Made by a program: the position numbers and the translations under genes. The notes under the pieces were generated by a model. It did not search any database. It was not told the origin of the DNA and was given only the letters and a program-made list of their open reading frames with translations. From positions 69,130,899-69,194,898 of the forward strand of contig JARWIR010000001.1 in the NCBI GenBank assembly GCA_029959085.1: a stretch of DNA of 64,000 nt, given 5' to 3'. Source of the DNA: Nemophila menziesii (lineage: Eukaryota; Streptophyta; Magnoliopsida; Boraginales; Hydrophyllaceae). Below, one piece after another: positions 41,161 to 53,430 of this stretch (the first letter of the stretch is position 1; each line of letters begins with the position of its first letter).

Positions 41161-42110
41161 TGGTGCCAAAGGTGTGATAAATAAACAAATAATAAAGCAC
41201 ACACATCTCTGGAGAACCATGATAAACTCCTTGCAAGTGCACATATCGTTCGTAAGTAGTAGTTAATAAGTAAAGTTTGTTGGCGGGGATTTAGTCTTTT
41301 AGCTCAAAATTGTGTTTAGAGATAAGCTTAGATGAAATTAATTGTTTAAACTAGAAACAAAAATGTAAGGAATATATGTTTGGTTTTATCAATAAAAATT
41401 AAATACAAAAAAATAAGATTAAATTACTAATGCAGATAAATATAACTAAATAGAATGGAGATGAAATATAGCTTAGGTGTGCTAGTATGCACCTATATTC
41501 CTAAATTACTATTCTATTTATAAGGGTGAATTGAGCATATATAACTAGTCGAGATTCTAAATTCCTTCTTACTCCTATCAGGGCAGCCTAGAAGTCATCC
41601 TCAACACTACCAAGGGACTTGGGTAGGGGGACCTTGCGCAGAGATTCAGTGTTTAAATCTAACCTTAATGACTATCTAGTTAGGCAAGCTCATCAGGATC
41701 ACAACCGCACACTAGAAGATTATATGTTGTTTTAAGCAACTGAATCCCCCGTCAGGGTGACAATCCTAATAAGTAAGGGCAGTCCTAAACTTGTCCAGAG
41801 CTACGAATGGAATAAATGGAAAACAAATAATACAGTTACATAAAAGCTCAACTCAATTAGATTCAATCCCAAATAGTAACAAAATAGAAAATAGAATTTA
41901 AGAATTATACATATTGCAAATCAAAGTTATGGGGAAAATTAGTTCATAATAAAGAAATAAAATTAAAGAGTAAATAATCTAGAAACATGGTTACTCCAAT
42001 AATATAAGAATAATCACCCTAATGGTAGGAGGAAAAGGATGGAGAAGAGGAGTTGTGATGCTCCAGGTTCTATTGCTTCTTCTTCAAGTCAACTTGCTCT
42101 CTCTAATTAA
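41161..42110 (-). repeat. Truncated LTR, subfamily D (minus)
   Basis: It starts TGGTGCCAAAGGTGTGATAA and continues parallel to the LTR at 59,986-61,342 (TTAATAAGTAAxxTT, CTAAATAGAATGGAGATGA, TCTAGTTAGxxAAGCxC, GTCAACTTGCT). It breaks off near 42110, about 650 bp before the expected end. A short unassigned segment (42111-42177) follows. Confidence 0.65.
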
Positions 42111-42177
42111 TTTTTGGAGGCTCTAAAAAAAGGAATTTTTTTATCTGTTCGATCACCCCCACTCCTTAATATGTGAT

Positions 42178-42354
42178 TGATGTCTCCATATTTGTGATAT
42201 ATTAATCTATGTCTGAGACACCATTTTAGGTGTATTTGATTAATTAGATAGGGATTTTCCTCGATATTAGATAATTTCTTAATTCATGTCTCAATTTGAT
42301 GATTTATTACTTTTCGAGCATATTTGGTTTAATTTGTGTGTTAATGTGAAGCTC
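42178..42354 (+). repeat. First 177 bp of a subfamily D LTR (plus)
   Basis: TGATGTCTCCATATTTGTGA ... GAGACACCATTTTAGGTGTA ... ATTAGATAATTTCTTAATTC matches the reverse complement of the end of the LTR at 61,165-61,342. It is cut by the next LTR at 42355. Confidence 0.7.
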
Positions 42355-43911
42355 TGATATCTCCCGTTTTGTTCTAAATATTAGCCCTTAGGAGACATCA
42401 TTTTAGGTGAATACTAGACTTATTTGATAGACTTTTATGCATATTTCTTTATATTTCATTTTCTCCACTTAGAGTTATGATACTTCATTTTAGAGCTTTT
42501 GTACGTTAATTTGTTTGTTTTTAGTGCAAAGTTCTTAGGTCCATGGATGTTATGGAGCACCAAGACTAGGAGGAGAAGTGAGAATTAAAGTCTTAGATCA
42601 AGCGAAGAGGTCAAAAGTAAGAAATAATTATTCGAAGAGTTGACTAATAGAGAGGAAAATCTGGAAAGCTGTCACTAATTGGTGTTTTCGAGCCACTTCG
42701 ACATTGATTCAGACCTGGAAATATGAAAGAGAAAGTTGCGCCTATGAGTTAGGAATCTTTGAAGACTGGGATTAGGTGATTTGGATATTGTGATTTAGAT
42801 ATGAGACGCAAAAGTTACGGTCATTTTACCAACAACTGTACAACAGTTTCGGGATTTAGAAGATGGATTTGGTTTTTATATTTAATTTATTTATCTTAAG
42901 TAAAAATACCAATCCTAATTTTCTCTTATAAATAGACCTTTAGAACTCATTTTTACAGAGAATTCATTCTACGCTTGATTTTAAAAGTCTAAGTCAGAGT
43001 AGAAAGCAGAAGAGGAAGCTAGAACTGGAGAATTCTCATTCCTCCATCAACAGCTCAATCCAATGCCCCAATTAGGTTTTATATTTTATTTCTGTAATTT
43101 AGGATAATGTCTTATTTCAATTTTATTTCAGTTTTTAATTCAAACATGAGCTAAATATCTTAGTACTTGAGAACTGCAATAAATGGGTTAAACCCCCCCT
43201 AGTTATTTAATTTATGTTTCTGAATTTGGATTTTACGATTTAAATTGAGTTGAGTATTTTATATTGGGTATTATTTGATTCTTGTTAACTATTTTTATTT
43301 TGGCCAATTAGAAATAGGTTTTAGTAATTGGGCTATTCACTTTAGTAGCGAAGTGATCATCCGACGGGAGGGTTCGATTACAGACATATGTAATACTTGT
43401 GTGATGTCTGTTATTGATCGACAGACTTAACTAATCACATAGCCAAAGAGGTAAAAAGCTTCACATTCGTAAGTAAACAAGCTACCTTAGACGGGTTTGT
43501 CTTACCGTAGGATAGCTCCTAGGACCACCCGACAGGGGGTTAAGAGATATTAGAGTCCAGACTAATATTTAATTACCAATTCTACCCTTAAACGAAACAT
43601 TAATTATATTAACGTAGGTTGATTCCCTTGCGAGACTCAGGTACATCTCTCTTTCTTCCGTCCAACTTTATTTACTTGCATTATTTTATTCCAGTTAATC
43701 TCTTTAGTATTTTATTTTATTGCATCTTTAGTCCTTAGCCAAAACCAAACAAAAATCTATTAATTTACTTTTATGTTTTAAACAATTAATTCTACTATCC
43801 CGATTAATACTAGTGTCATAACTAGCCGCCTCTGAGAACGAATTATTTACACTTGCGGGTAGTGTCTCTCTCTAAAGGGGTGGTGATTTTATCACACACA
43901 AGGAGACACCA
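42355..43911 (+). repeat. 5' LTR of the plus-strand chimeric element (subfamily E)
   Basis: 1557 bp from TGATATCTCCCG to GGAGACACCA, followed at once by the primer site. The first 200 bp resemble the LTR of Element 2 (ATTAGCCCTTAGGAGACATC, CATTTTAGGTGAAT, TTTTAGTGCAAAGTT); the 3' end differs. The flanking pentamer AGCTC is not found after the 3' LTR at 59,985. Confidence 0.78.
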
Positions 43912-43917
43912 AGTTTT

Positions 43918-43935
43918 TGGCGCCACTGCCGGAGA
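43918..43935 (+). promoter_or_regulatory. Primer-binding site (tRNA-Asp) of the plus-strand element
   Basis: TGGCGCCACTGCCGGAGA follows the LTR after AGTTTT. It has a few mismatches to the tRNA-Asp 3' complement. Confidence 0.75.
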
Positions 43936-44042
43936 CGGTAGCATGTGCCTCAGTGTTAATCCTTTAGTAGTTTAGTTGTTATTTTATTTTTCAGATTTAC
44001 GCTTTTGTTTGTTCTTCCATCTCAGGTTTACAGGTTTGGTGT

Positions 44043-45523
44043 ATGCTTGATAACCCCAAGATATTAGTCAGACTTCAAAACAAAAGAAAGAAAAAAGAAA
44101 AAGAAGAAGAAAGATTAGCCAGAGAAGCAGAAATAACTAATGTTGACAATCTTAATCCTCAGGTGGAAGTAGATGAAAACAGAAATCCCATAATCCGTAA
44201 TCTGCAAGTTGTTAAGAATCAGAATCAACAAAACCCTCCACCACTTGTAAGACAAGCTCGACCTCAAGTATTTCATGATTAACGGTTCGTACAAGGTCCT
44301 GAACAGATTCCATACCACACTCCTACTCTTGGTATTGGTCATCCTAATATTAATTTCGCAAGATACAGACCCGATCTTGGTATGTTAGCTAAATTCAAAA
44401 ACTTTGGAAATTTTCATGGAGTAGCTGGAGAAAATCCAATCTGTGCAGTACAAAAATTCATACAAATATGTGATGCGTATATAACACAAGGCGTAACAAG
44501 AGAACATATGTATTATGCAAATTTCAGATTTTTGTGATAGACGCTGTGAGTATATGGCATGATTCACAAGAACCAAGATCAATCACTAATTGGGATGAGC
44601 TACAAACAGCGTTCTTTGATCGTTATTATCCGAGAAACATGAGATGGAACGCACAAATTGCATTGACATCCTTCGAACATGAATAAGATGAATCCGTGGG
44701 ATATTGTTGGACAAGATTTCAACAATGTATGAGAAGAGTTCCAGATCATGGTCTTTCAAAAGGACAACAAATGTCGATATTTTACAAAGGCCTTGAAGGA
44801 GGCTCAAGAAAAGATTTAGACCTACTCTGTGGTGGGGGATTCTTACAGGTAACACCAGCTAATGCCAAAATTATTTTAAATAGAATATTGAAGAATGAGT
44901 TGGGTTGGAATACTGTGAGAGAACCTATCCGCGTTACAAGTTATAAAGAATGTAGTGCTGGAATTGATGAGAAATTCTCTTCATTAGAGAATAAATTGAA
45001 GAACACACTTGAGCAACAATTGAAACAACTTACTTTAGCTATAAAAGAAGGGTTTTCAGGTAGAGTTGATGTTATTGTTACACAATAAATATATCTTTGT
45101 TCTAACTGTGGTGTACAAGATCATGATTGGGAGCATTTTCAAAGTAATCCAGAATCTGTGATATTTGTTTCCAACCGAGGGAACTTTAATTCAGGTGGTC
45201 AAAATTATCAACCAAACAGAAACCATCCGGGTTTCCAATATTCGAAACCAAATGGGGCCGCAAATCAAACTTACGCATATCAACCACGTCCCCAAGATAA
45301 TTACTATCAACCAAGACCACAAAACAACTACCAAGGGGGACAAAATTACGGAAATCAAGCTCAGAGACAACCTCCTCAAGTCACCTATACCGATGTTATG
45401 AATAAAAAAGCTCTACCTTCTCAATCTCAAGAAGGTGCGTTAGATGTTCAACAAACCTTACAGACAATAATCAACCTTCAGTTGTGGGAATTGCGATGCA
45501 CTGACAGTTGTTTTAAAGCTTGA
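44043..45523 (+). pseudogene. gag of the plus-strand element, disrupted
   Basis: It starts MLDNPKILVRLQNKRKKK and parallels the gag of Element 2 throughout: PNINFARYRPDLGML, AVQKFIQICDAYITQGVTRE, MYYANFRF, then, after stops and a frame change near 44540-44690, RRVPDHGLSKGQQMSIFYKG, LCGGGFLQV, CSNCGVQDHDWEHF and YQPRPQNNYQGG. The last zinc-ligand Cys of the knuckle is Phe here. The reading stops at 45523, where gag is joined directly to the 3' untranslated region; protease and pol are absent. Confidence 0.8.
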
Positions 45524-45912
45524 GTTTGGGGTGGTGGGTCCACCATTATGGGAATTGTTATTGGGTTGGAATTTTTGAGCTTATTAATTATGCTCCGTTC
45601 TATATATTGATGATGATTCACAGGTTTATATTGTAACCCTTTGCCGGTCTAAGAGTGAATGCAAAAAGCTAAAAAACATGAAAGGAGAAGAAAAAAATTC
45701 TATGAGAAAAAATAGCGTGATATCTCAACATCAAAAAGAGAGTCATAGCTATATAAAAGAAAAAAAAATATTTGAAAAGAATATATATATTTGGACCGGC
45801 AAAGTGGAATTTTTATATGAACATCTTTATGCTTTAATTGGGTTGTTGGGGATTCTACTTTGTGCATCAAGAAAAGTAACTGGGTTGAGTGAGAAACGTT
45901 TTATGAGAGTAA
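45524..45912 (+). other. 3' untranslated region of the plus-strand element, left of the insertion
   Basis: GAGTTTGGGGTGGTGGGTCC ... TGATGATGATTCACAGGTTT ... ACCCTTTGCCGGTCT ... GGACCGGCAAAGTGG ... GGGTTGAGTGAGAA is the same region as 48,150-48,520 (reverse) in Element 2 and 33,180-33,600 (reverse) in Element 1. It resumes at 57,948 after Element 2. Confidence 0.75.
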
Positions 45913-47686
45913 TGGTGGGTCCTAGGGTGTTAGAAAATAAAGTGATAAATAAAGAGGAACCCCAAACTGCAAGTGTACAGTTCTCTCAAGTAATATATGA
46001 TAATCAATTTCGTTCTCAGGGATGGATTATGTTTAACCCAAATATTAATCATGTAGTAAGTATAATTGCTAAACAGAAAATAAAAGATAAGAATTTTTGT
46101 TTTGGTTTTTTTTTAAATTAAAGATGCAAATAAAGTAAAGACTATAATTAAATAAACAGAGAGGAAATAAAGAAAATAAACGACTAACTTCAGATAAGAG
46201 AGATACTTGAGTCTCGCAAGGAATCCACTTAATCAATATAATCTATGCTATGTTTAAGGGTAGAATTGGAATTATAATATTAGTCGGGACTCTAATATCT
46301 CCTAGCCCCCTGTCAGGTGGACCTAGGAGCTATCCTAAAGTACTATAAACACCTGTATGGTCGAATATGCCTCTTCAGATGATATGATTTTACCTCTTTG
46401 GCTATGTAACTAGTTAAGCCTGTCGGTCAACAACGGACATTACACGAGTATTACCTAGATCTGTATTCAAACCCCCCTGTCGGATGATCACTTCGCCACT
46501 AAAGTGAATAGCCCAAATACTAAAAGCTATTTCTAGTTGTTCCTGAAAGAAATAGGAATGAAAACAAAGTAATATCCAATATATAAAACTCAATTCAATT
46601 TAAATCTAAACAATCCCAAATTCAAAACACAGATTAGTTAATTAAGGTTCATCCCTTTAACGCGATTCTCAAGTATATGAAAATTTAGCTCATAACAAAA
46701 TTAAAGACTGGAAATAAATAAAAGGAATTCATGTTCAAATACAAAAGATAAATTGATAACCTAAAGGGTAAGATGACTGCTGATGGAAGAACAGGATTCC
46801 TCCAGCACTAGCTTCTCCTTGCCTTCTAGCTCTGACTTGAAAACCTTAAGCCTCTTTCGTAATTCTCTGAAGTGTGTGAAAAGAGGAGGCTAAGGGGTGT
46901 ATTTATAGGTGTTAGCAAGCCCTAGGTCGAATTTACTTGGAGTGGAAGACAAGTTAAGAACTCTTAAATTCGTAGCCCTAAAATCTAGGAAAGGTAAGAT
47001 TCTGCTGCTGATTTGTTTCCGTCATATCTCATTCAATACTTATCCGTTTGAGGCGTTCCAATATATGAAACTGCTTGTCTCGGAAAGAGATTTCCATTGG
47101 TGCAGACCACTCGCCCAAATTCCTAGCCAATCTTAAGTTATGGACTCGTCTTTGAAACGTGGCTGGAATTTCAGATTCATAAGGCAGCTTTATCTTTTCC
47201 TTCTTTGCATATATCTTTCCTTAATTTTCTTATTTCCATGTAAATATTATTTCCTTTACTTCTTTATATCGATTTGGTCTATAAGTAATTACCATATATC
47301 TTTTAAAGCTTCACAATAAATAAATAATTAAACCGCATATTCTTTAAAAAGATTAAATCAATAATTCAAGAAATAGAAATAGGAAAATGCACTCTAAAAA
47401 TAGAAACTCGAGTACAAGTACTTCCTAACACACTAAAATACCCTAAGACTTCAATTCTCACTTCTCCTCCTTGGATTGGTCTTTCATGAAATTCAAGAAC
47501 CTACTAACTTTGCACTAAAAATAATCAAATTAACGCACAAAAGCTCATAAAACGCAAATAGTCAATTTCCAAAGCGAGAAAGTGCAATAGGATCAAATTT
47601 GCATAAAAGTTTATCTAATAAGTCATTTATTCACCTAAAATGATGTCTCCAAAGGGCTAATAATTAGAACAAATAGGGAGAGATCA
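45913..47686 (-). repeat. Element 2 3' LTR
   Basis: In element orientation TGATCTCTCC (47686) to GGACCCACCA (45913). TATA box TATTTATA on plus at 46900-46907. Confidence 0.9.
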
Positions 47687-47697
47687 AGACCCCAAAC
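47687..47697 (-). promoter_or_regulatory. Element 2 polypurine tract
   Basis: The minus strand reads GTTTGGGGTCT directly before the 3' LTR. Confidence 0.7.
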
Positions 47698-47703
47698 TCA
47701 AAC

Positions 47704-47722
47704 CTTTGTCGTCCCGACAAAG
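47704..47722 (-). other. Hairpin just upstream of the polypurine tract (Element 2)
   Basis: In element orientation CTTTGTCG, loop GGA, CGACAAAG: an 8-bp perfect stem at the same distance from the polypurine tract as in Element 1. Three base pairs of the stem have changed on both sides. Confidence 0.7.
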
Positions 47723-49190
47723 TAAAATAAAACAAAGGATCTTTTAGGTGAACGCAGAAGGTAGAATCTAGAAAATAATCCCAGAGCACAACTTAAAAAA
47801 AATCTCATATAGTCTAATCTAGGAATTAATATACTCCTACACTTATTATGCAAAATAAAACACAAAATAATATCAATCCAAAATTAATTTCACAATGCTA
47901 GAAGGTTACGCTTATTACTTATCTCAAGATGGTGGCTATAGGGTGTTCCTCGATCTTTACTTGATTTGAACGCTCCACTTAGCATACTCCCTATTAACTC
48001 ACTGTGTATCTAGGAATTACGAGGTCTTTATGGTTTTAGCATAGGTTGAAGGACGGTATGGTATGCATATTTGGTAAATTTGAAGTGAGCTTTTGGCTCT
48101 CTCCTCACTTACCATCAACAAACTGTCCAAGAGCTTGAGTTTACACTCGAATAACGTTCTCACTTAACCCAATTGACGTGCTAATTTAGCGTCCCCAAAT
48201 TAACCCAATAAGCACTAACGATGATTCACCTAAAAATTTCCACTTCGCCGGTCCGAATATATATTCTTTTCAAATCATTATTTTCTTTTCTTTTGTATAG
48301 CTATGACTCTCTTTTTGATGTTGAGTATCATGCTATTTTTTCATAGTTATGCCTTTTCATAACTTTAGCTCATAGCTTTTTTTTCATTCACTATTACCCC
48401 GACAAAGGGTTACAATATAATAAACCTGTGAATCATCATCAAAATATAGCACGGAGCACAATTGATAAGCTCAAAAATCCCAACCCAATGTAAATTCCCA
48501 TATAGTGGACTCACCACCCCAAGACAGGAAGTCTCAGGATCATGATTCAAGTGCGGGTCATATGGTCATACCTAACAATCTAAAGGGATATTGGCTCATA
48601 ATGTGGCGACAAAAGAAAGGCTTAAAGGCTAAAAATTTGGCTAAGAAGGATATAATTAATTCAGGGATAGAAGGCCAAAAAGGATTCAAACGGCTAACAA
48701 AGAACTGCCTCTATCATCTTCCTATTTACACAGCTTGCCTCTAGTTCATACCTAAGTGGGTTCTCTACTCATTTAGATCTCACGTTCTACAAACCACCTA
48801 TTATCCTTAAGCACACGTTTACTTCTTTTGCATTGTTCATTAATTCTTCCTATCAATTATCTCATATTTGTATGCAATCAAAGTGCGGTTTATACTAACT
48901 CCTAAAGTCAACTATTTTCTATCATTAATTCATGAAAAGCATGCTTGATGGGGGAATTTAAAATACTCTATCATCAAGGCAAACCTAAGATTAATTTTAT
49001 TGAAAACATGTAAAACACAAAAAATTGGGATGAGGCAACGAACCCCACCTCAAACTTAAAAGTGAGTCGTGTCCCCACGACTCGAAAAAGACTCAATAAA
49101 GCAAAAAAATTAAACTAAACTACCTACCTAGTGCCTACCATCAATTAAGAAGAAGAAGGATTAGAACGGGGTACCTGGCCATAAAGATCC
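47723..49190 (-). other. Element 2 3' untranslated region
   Basis: About 1.5 kb with no credible gene. It shares landmarks with Element 1 (GGCTCTCTCCTCACT, CAAGAGCTTGAGTTTACACT, CGCCGGTCCGAATATATATT, CCCCGACAAAGGGTTACAAT). Confidence 0.6.
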
Positions 49191-49191
49191 A

Positions 49192-49512
49192 TCATGTCCT
49201 CCTCCGAAGGGGAAGAATAATTATCAAATTTATGTTCGTAGTTACCTCTTCCAACGTTGACTCAATCTGTGTAATTTCCATCCAAAGTGCTTTATTGTCT
49301 TCTCTTAAAAGCTCGATTTCATGTTGCAATTTGAGAGCCCATGTAGGAATACAAGAATTAGTTTGAGAAGAAGGACCTTGATCTTGAATTTGCGTCTTTT
49401 CTTTAGGCTTTGATGATACCCTCATCCTTGCTGTTAATTTCTTGTGTAGTGGTGGTGCAGGTGCCTCTTCTTTTCTCTTCAATAAGCTCATCAAGATTGA
49501 TGGCCTTTTCAA
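49192..49512 (-). pseudogene. Accessory ORF downstream of pol (Element 2)
   Basis: A 106-codon minus frame: a Lys/Arg/Pro-rich start (KRKEEAPAPPLHKKL), then ALKLQHEIELLREDNKALWM, a probable coiled coil. The position corresponds to the extra ORF after integrase in Athila-type elements, but the sequence is too short to identify a domain. Upstream in-frame sequence continues weakly to about 49650. Confidence 0.4.
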
Positions 49513-49959
49513 TTGTAGAACCAGGCAAATTTTTGTTCTTCCCTAGGATACAACACTTCCTCTTATAGTCCATAGCATATGTTCTGCTTGTGATGGTTGA
49601 TTTGACCCCAATCTCAAGTTATACCAAGGATAGAATAAAGTTTAAGAGAACTTGGTGTAGCTTAAGTTTTTTGCTTGGATTAGATGAAAGAAGAAGGTTT
49701 CTTGATGAATCTTGGAAAAATTATTGAAAGCTTGATGATCTTGATGGTGTTAAATGGTGTATTGTGATGAATTTGATGAAGAGGATGTGTTTATGGAGGA
49801 TGGAGGAGAGAATTATTGATGTTATTGTGTTTGTTGTAGAGGTTTAATCAAGCTTCAAGGGCTATTCATAAGGTTGGGAGCTGGAAAATTCGTATGGGAG
49901 AGGCTAGGGTTTACACTTCATAAGGTAAGAAGTGTATAAGGCAACCTCTTCCAAACCGA

Positions 49960-50340
49960 CATGCGGGCCGGCATACCGGCGGATCTGGCCGGCTAGCCGG
50001 TGCTGAACGTGTGTCTTTTTGTACCTCTCGGCTTTGAAACCGTGTCGCGACCCGAGGCCACATGTTTTCTGTTCGCCGGCATACTAGTGATATCCACCGG
50101 CATACCAGTGCTGCTTTCTGTCCAGGGGCGAACTCCGTCAAAATACCCGAGCCGAGCTACCCGAGGCCACGGGTTTTCTTCTCGCCGGCATACCGGTCGT
50201 GTGACCGGCTAGCCGGTGCGTCACGCCAAATATTCTCTACCTCTCGGCAAACAAACCGAGCCTTGGACCCATGGGCACGTGTTTCTGCTCCGCTGGCATG
50301 CCGGTGGTCTGGCCGGCTAGCCGGTCAGAGCAGCAGATTA
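49960..50340 (-). repeat. GC-rich 108-bp tandem repeat with hairpins (Element 2)
   Basis: Four units with CCGGCATAC/CTGGCATGC anchors at 49968, 50076, 50184 and 50292, spaced exactly 108 bp. Each carries a GCCGG-CATA-CCGGC-type hairpin and most carry the palindrome CCGGCTAGCCGG. GGCCACGGGTTTTCT and CGTCAAAATACCC are shared with the Element 1 repeats, showing common descent. Contrast with flanking AT-rich DNA is sharp. Confidence 0.85.
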
Positions 50341-50544
50341 TTCCTTTTCGTTCCTTAGCACCCCAAACTCAATTCCTGCACCATTAACACACTACCTTTC
50401 TCATTTTTTTTAAAAGTAGACACTAAAACTCGACACTAACTTAGAATTTTACACTAGGGATTGAAAAACTTAAAGAAATAAACTAATATACAATGAACTG
50501 GCTTTTGTTTAACGTCGTTAAGATCGACAAGTTACCTCTCGCAT

Positions 50545-51822
50545 CTATTCAGCGTCAAGGAGGTACATGACCTCCCTGGGATGTGGATCAACTATGCGAT
50601 TGGTATCTTCGTCCACATAGTAAAGTTTCAGACGATGCCCATTCACCATGAAGGTGCGTTGCTCGTCTGGATTCTCGATCTCTATAGCTCCATGCGGCAT
50701 AACTTTGGTCACCACGAACGGACCACACCACTTTGACCTGAACTTGCCCGGATAATTGCTGAACTTGGAGTTGTACTTGAGGACCATTTGTCCAACTTTG
50801 AATTTCTTTTCACGAATGCGATTGTCATTCCATCTTTTCGTCTTTTCTTTGTAAAGTTTTGCATTCTCATAGGCATGAAATCAAAACTCATCAAGTTCAT
50901 TCAGCTTCATCATACAATTCTCCGCAGCTAAGGTTGGATCCATGTTCATCTCCGCTATCGCCCAATAGGCACCCATTTCAAGCTCAAGAGGTATGTGACA
51001 AGCCTTACCATAAACGATGCGATACGGAGATGCTCCAACGGGCGTCTTGAACGCAGTACGATATGCCCACAACGCATCATCTAATTTCATTGACCAATCC
51101 TTGCGTGTGGAACCAACTGTCTTCTCAAGAATGGATTTGATCTCTCGATTAGAGACCTAAGCTTGACCATTGGCTTGTGGATGATACGCGATAGATACAC
51201 GATGCCTCACACCATACTTCTCTAGAGCTTTCTTCAGATATTTGTTCACAAAGTGTGAACCTCCATCACCGATAATAACTCGAGGTGTACCATGTCTAGT
51301 GAAGATGTGTGACTTTAAGAATTTAATCACTACTCGTGAATCATTAGTTGGTAGAGCTACAGCCTCTACCCAATTAGACACGTAATCAACAACTAGTAGG
51401 ATTTACCAATTCCCGTTAGATGGTACAAAAGGACCCATGAAATCAATACCCCATACATCGAATATCTCAACTTCAAGAACATTATTTCGCGGCATCTCAT
51501 CTCTCTTAGATATATTACCAGTAAACTGGCATCTATGACATTTCTGAACGTACTCATGATAATCCTTATGTAAAGTAGGCCAATAAAAACCGGATTGTAA
51601 CACCTTTGTAGCTGTACGATCACCTTTGAAGTGTCCTCCGTATGGTGAATCATGACAACCTGCAACAATGGACAAAATATCCTTATCTGGTATGCATCTC
51701 CTTACCATCTGATCACTGCATGTTTTGTAGAGGAAAGGATCCTCCCAAAAGAATTGTTTAGCTCGATGAACTAGTCCCTTTTTCTCTTGTGAGGTAGCTC
51801 CTTGAGGAAAAGAACCACTCAC
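50545..51822 (-). pseudogene. Element 2 integrase
   Basis: Reading frame order: an H2C2 zinc finger (CHDSPYGGHFKGDRTATKVL ... HEYVQKCHRCQ), then the catalytic core with FDVWGIDFMGPF (first Asp), a stop after SNGNW (51403), [20 protein letters not shown] (second Asp), and HPQANGQA followed by TAG at 51157-51159. That stop occupies the position of the third catalytic residue, Glu, of the DDE triad. The tail runs [20 protein letters not shown] and a C-terminal chromatin/DNA-binding segment KFRSKWCGPFVV ... to the stop near 50545. A further stop follows ELDEF near 50881. Non-functional. Confidence 0.88.
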
Positions 51823-51844
51823 AATAAGATTTGCTATATCAGCA

Positions 51845-53424
51845 CTACCAAGGAGTTTCTAATGAATAAACTGAAAACAAACTCTCATCATGAAACTCTT
51901 CTTTTACCAACTCAGGTCCTCCATTAGACTCGGAACCTTCAAGACGCGACAAATGATCAACAACCTGATTATCACAACCCTTTCGATCCCGAATCTCTAA
52001 GTCAAACTCTTGTAACAGTAGTACCCATCTAATCAAACGCGGCTTCGCATCTTTCTTTTCCATAAGGTATTTAATCGCAGAATGTCGGTAAACACAACAA
52101 CTTTCGCCCCAAGAAGGTAGGAACGAAATTTTTTGAATGCATACACAACAGCTAGTAATTCCTTCTCAGTTACGGTATAATTAATTTGAGCACTTGTGAA
52201 GGTTTTACTAGCATAGTAGATAGAATGAAATACCTTCTCTTTTCTTTGACCCAGATTAGCACCCATCGCAAGATCACTTGCGTCAAACATAATCTCAAAC
52301 GAAATCTTCTAGTCAGGAGGTAAAATAATAGGCGCAGAAAAAAGCTTCTCTTTTATCTTGTTGAATGCCTTTATGCAAGCTTCATCAAAAAGGAATTTGG
52401 TGTCCTTCTCAAGTAAGTTGCACAATGGCTTAGAGATTTTGGAGAAGTCCTTGAAAAAACGTTGGTAAAAACCAGCATGACCCAAAAAGCTTCTTACCCC
52501 TTTTACAGAAATAGGAGGGGGAAGAGTCTTGATTACCTCAATCTTCACACGATCAACTTCCAAACCAGCACTTGAAACCTTGTGACCCAACACTATACCC
52601 TCTCGAACCATAAAGTGACATTTCTCCCAGTTCAAAACCAAATTAGCCTCCTTGCATCTAATCAATACATTCTCCAAGTTCCGTAAACACTCCTCAAAGT
52701 TATCACCAAACACATAAAAGTCATTCATAAATACCTCAATGAAATCATCAATCATGTCCTAGAAGATTGGCATCATACATCTTTGAAAAGTAGCAGGTGC
52801 ATTACATAATCCGAATGGCATCCTTCAAAAGGCAAAGGTACCAAAAGGACAGGTTAAAGTTGTCTTGTGTTGGTCTTTTGGATCTACATAAATCTGATTG
52901 TATCCTGAATATCCATCCAAAAAGAAATAATATTCTCTCCCAGCTAGCTTGTCTAACATCTGATCAATAAACGGAAGAGGGATGGCCTTGTTCAACTTTC
53001 GATAATCCATACACACTCTCCAACCAACAACAGTTCTTGAGGTAATGGCTTCATTCTGCTCGTTCAAGATGGTAGTGATACCACCCTTCTTTGGTACGCA
53101 TTGAACTGAACTCACCCATTCGCTACTAGCTATGGGATAGATGATTCCCGCGTCTAGAACCTTGATAACCTCTTTCTTCACCACTTCCTTCATAGCTGGC
53201 ATCAATATTCTTTGCCCTTCAACTGAGCGCGCTGTTTCATCGTCTAGAATGATTTTGTGTTGGCAATAGGAATGACTAATACCTTTGATGTCAGCAATAG
53301 TCCAACCAATTCCCTCTTTATTAGCTTTCAGTATGCGCAACAGTTTGTCTTCTTGAGGACCTGTTAAAGTAGCTGAAACAATAACATGTAGAGTGTTGTT
53401 AGTACCCAAATAAGCATACCTCAA
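51845..53424 (-). pseudogene. Element 2 reverse transcriptase and RNase H
   Basis: RT motifs in order: VLDAGIIYPIASSEWVSSVQ, VPKKGG, WRVCMDYRKLN, PFIDQMLDKLAG, YYFFLDGYSGYNQI (first catalytic Asp), TTLTCPFGTFAF, a stop, RMPFGLCNAPATFQRCM. The active-site box then reads FMNDFYVFG where the family has FMDD/FVDD, so one catalytic Asp is Asn. The thumb region (GLEVDRVKIEVI, GVRSFLGHAGFYQRFFKDFS) and RNase H ([39 protein letters not shown]) follow. A frameshift near 52070 breaks RNase H before [19 protein letters not shown] and VVDHLSRLE. Stops lie near 52820, 52757 and 52309. Confidence 0.9.
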
Positions 53425-53430
53425 GTGTGA

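Noticed and set aside
45678..46121. 147-codon plus frame across the Element 2 border
   Set aside because: It crosses the junction between the 3' region of one element and the LTR of another, so it cannot be a conserved gene.
50000..50358. GC-rich Arg/Pro/Ser frames as a coding gene
   Set aside because: Open in several frames on both strands because of the 108-bp repeat; peptides repeat with the DNA period.
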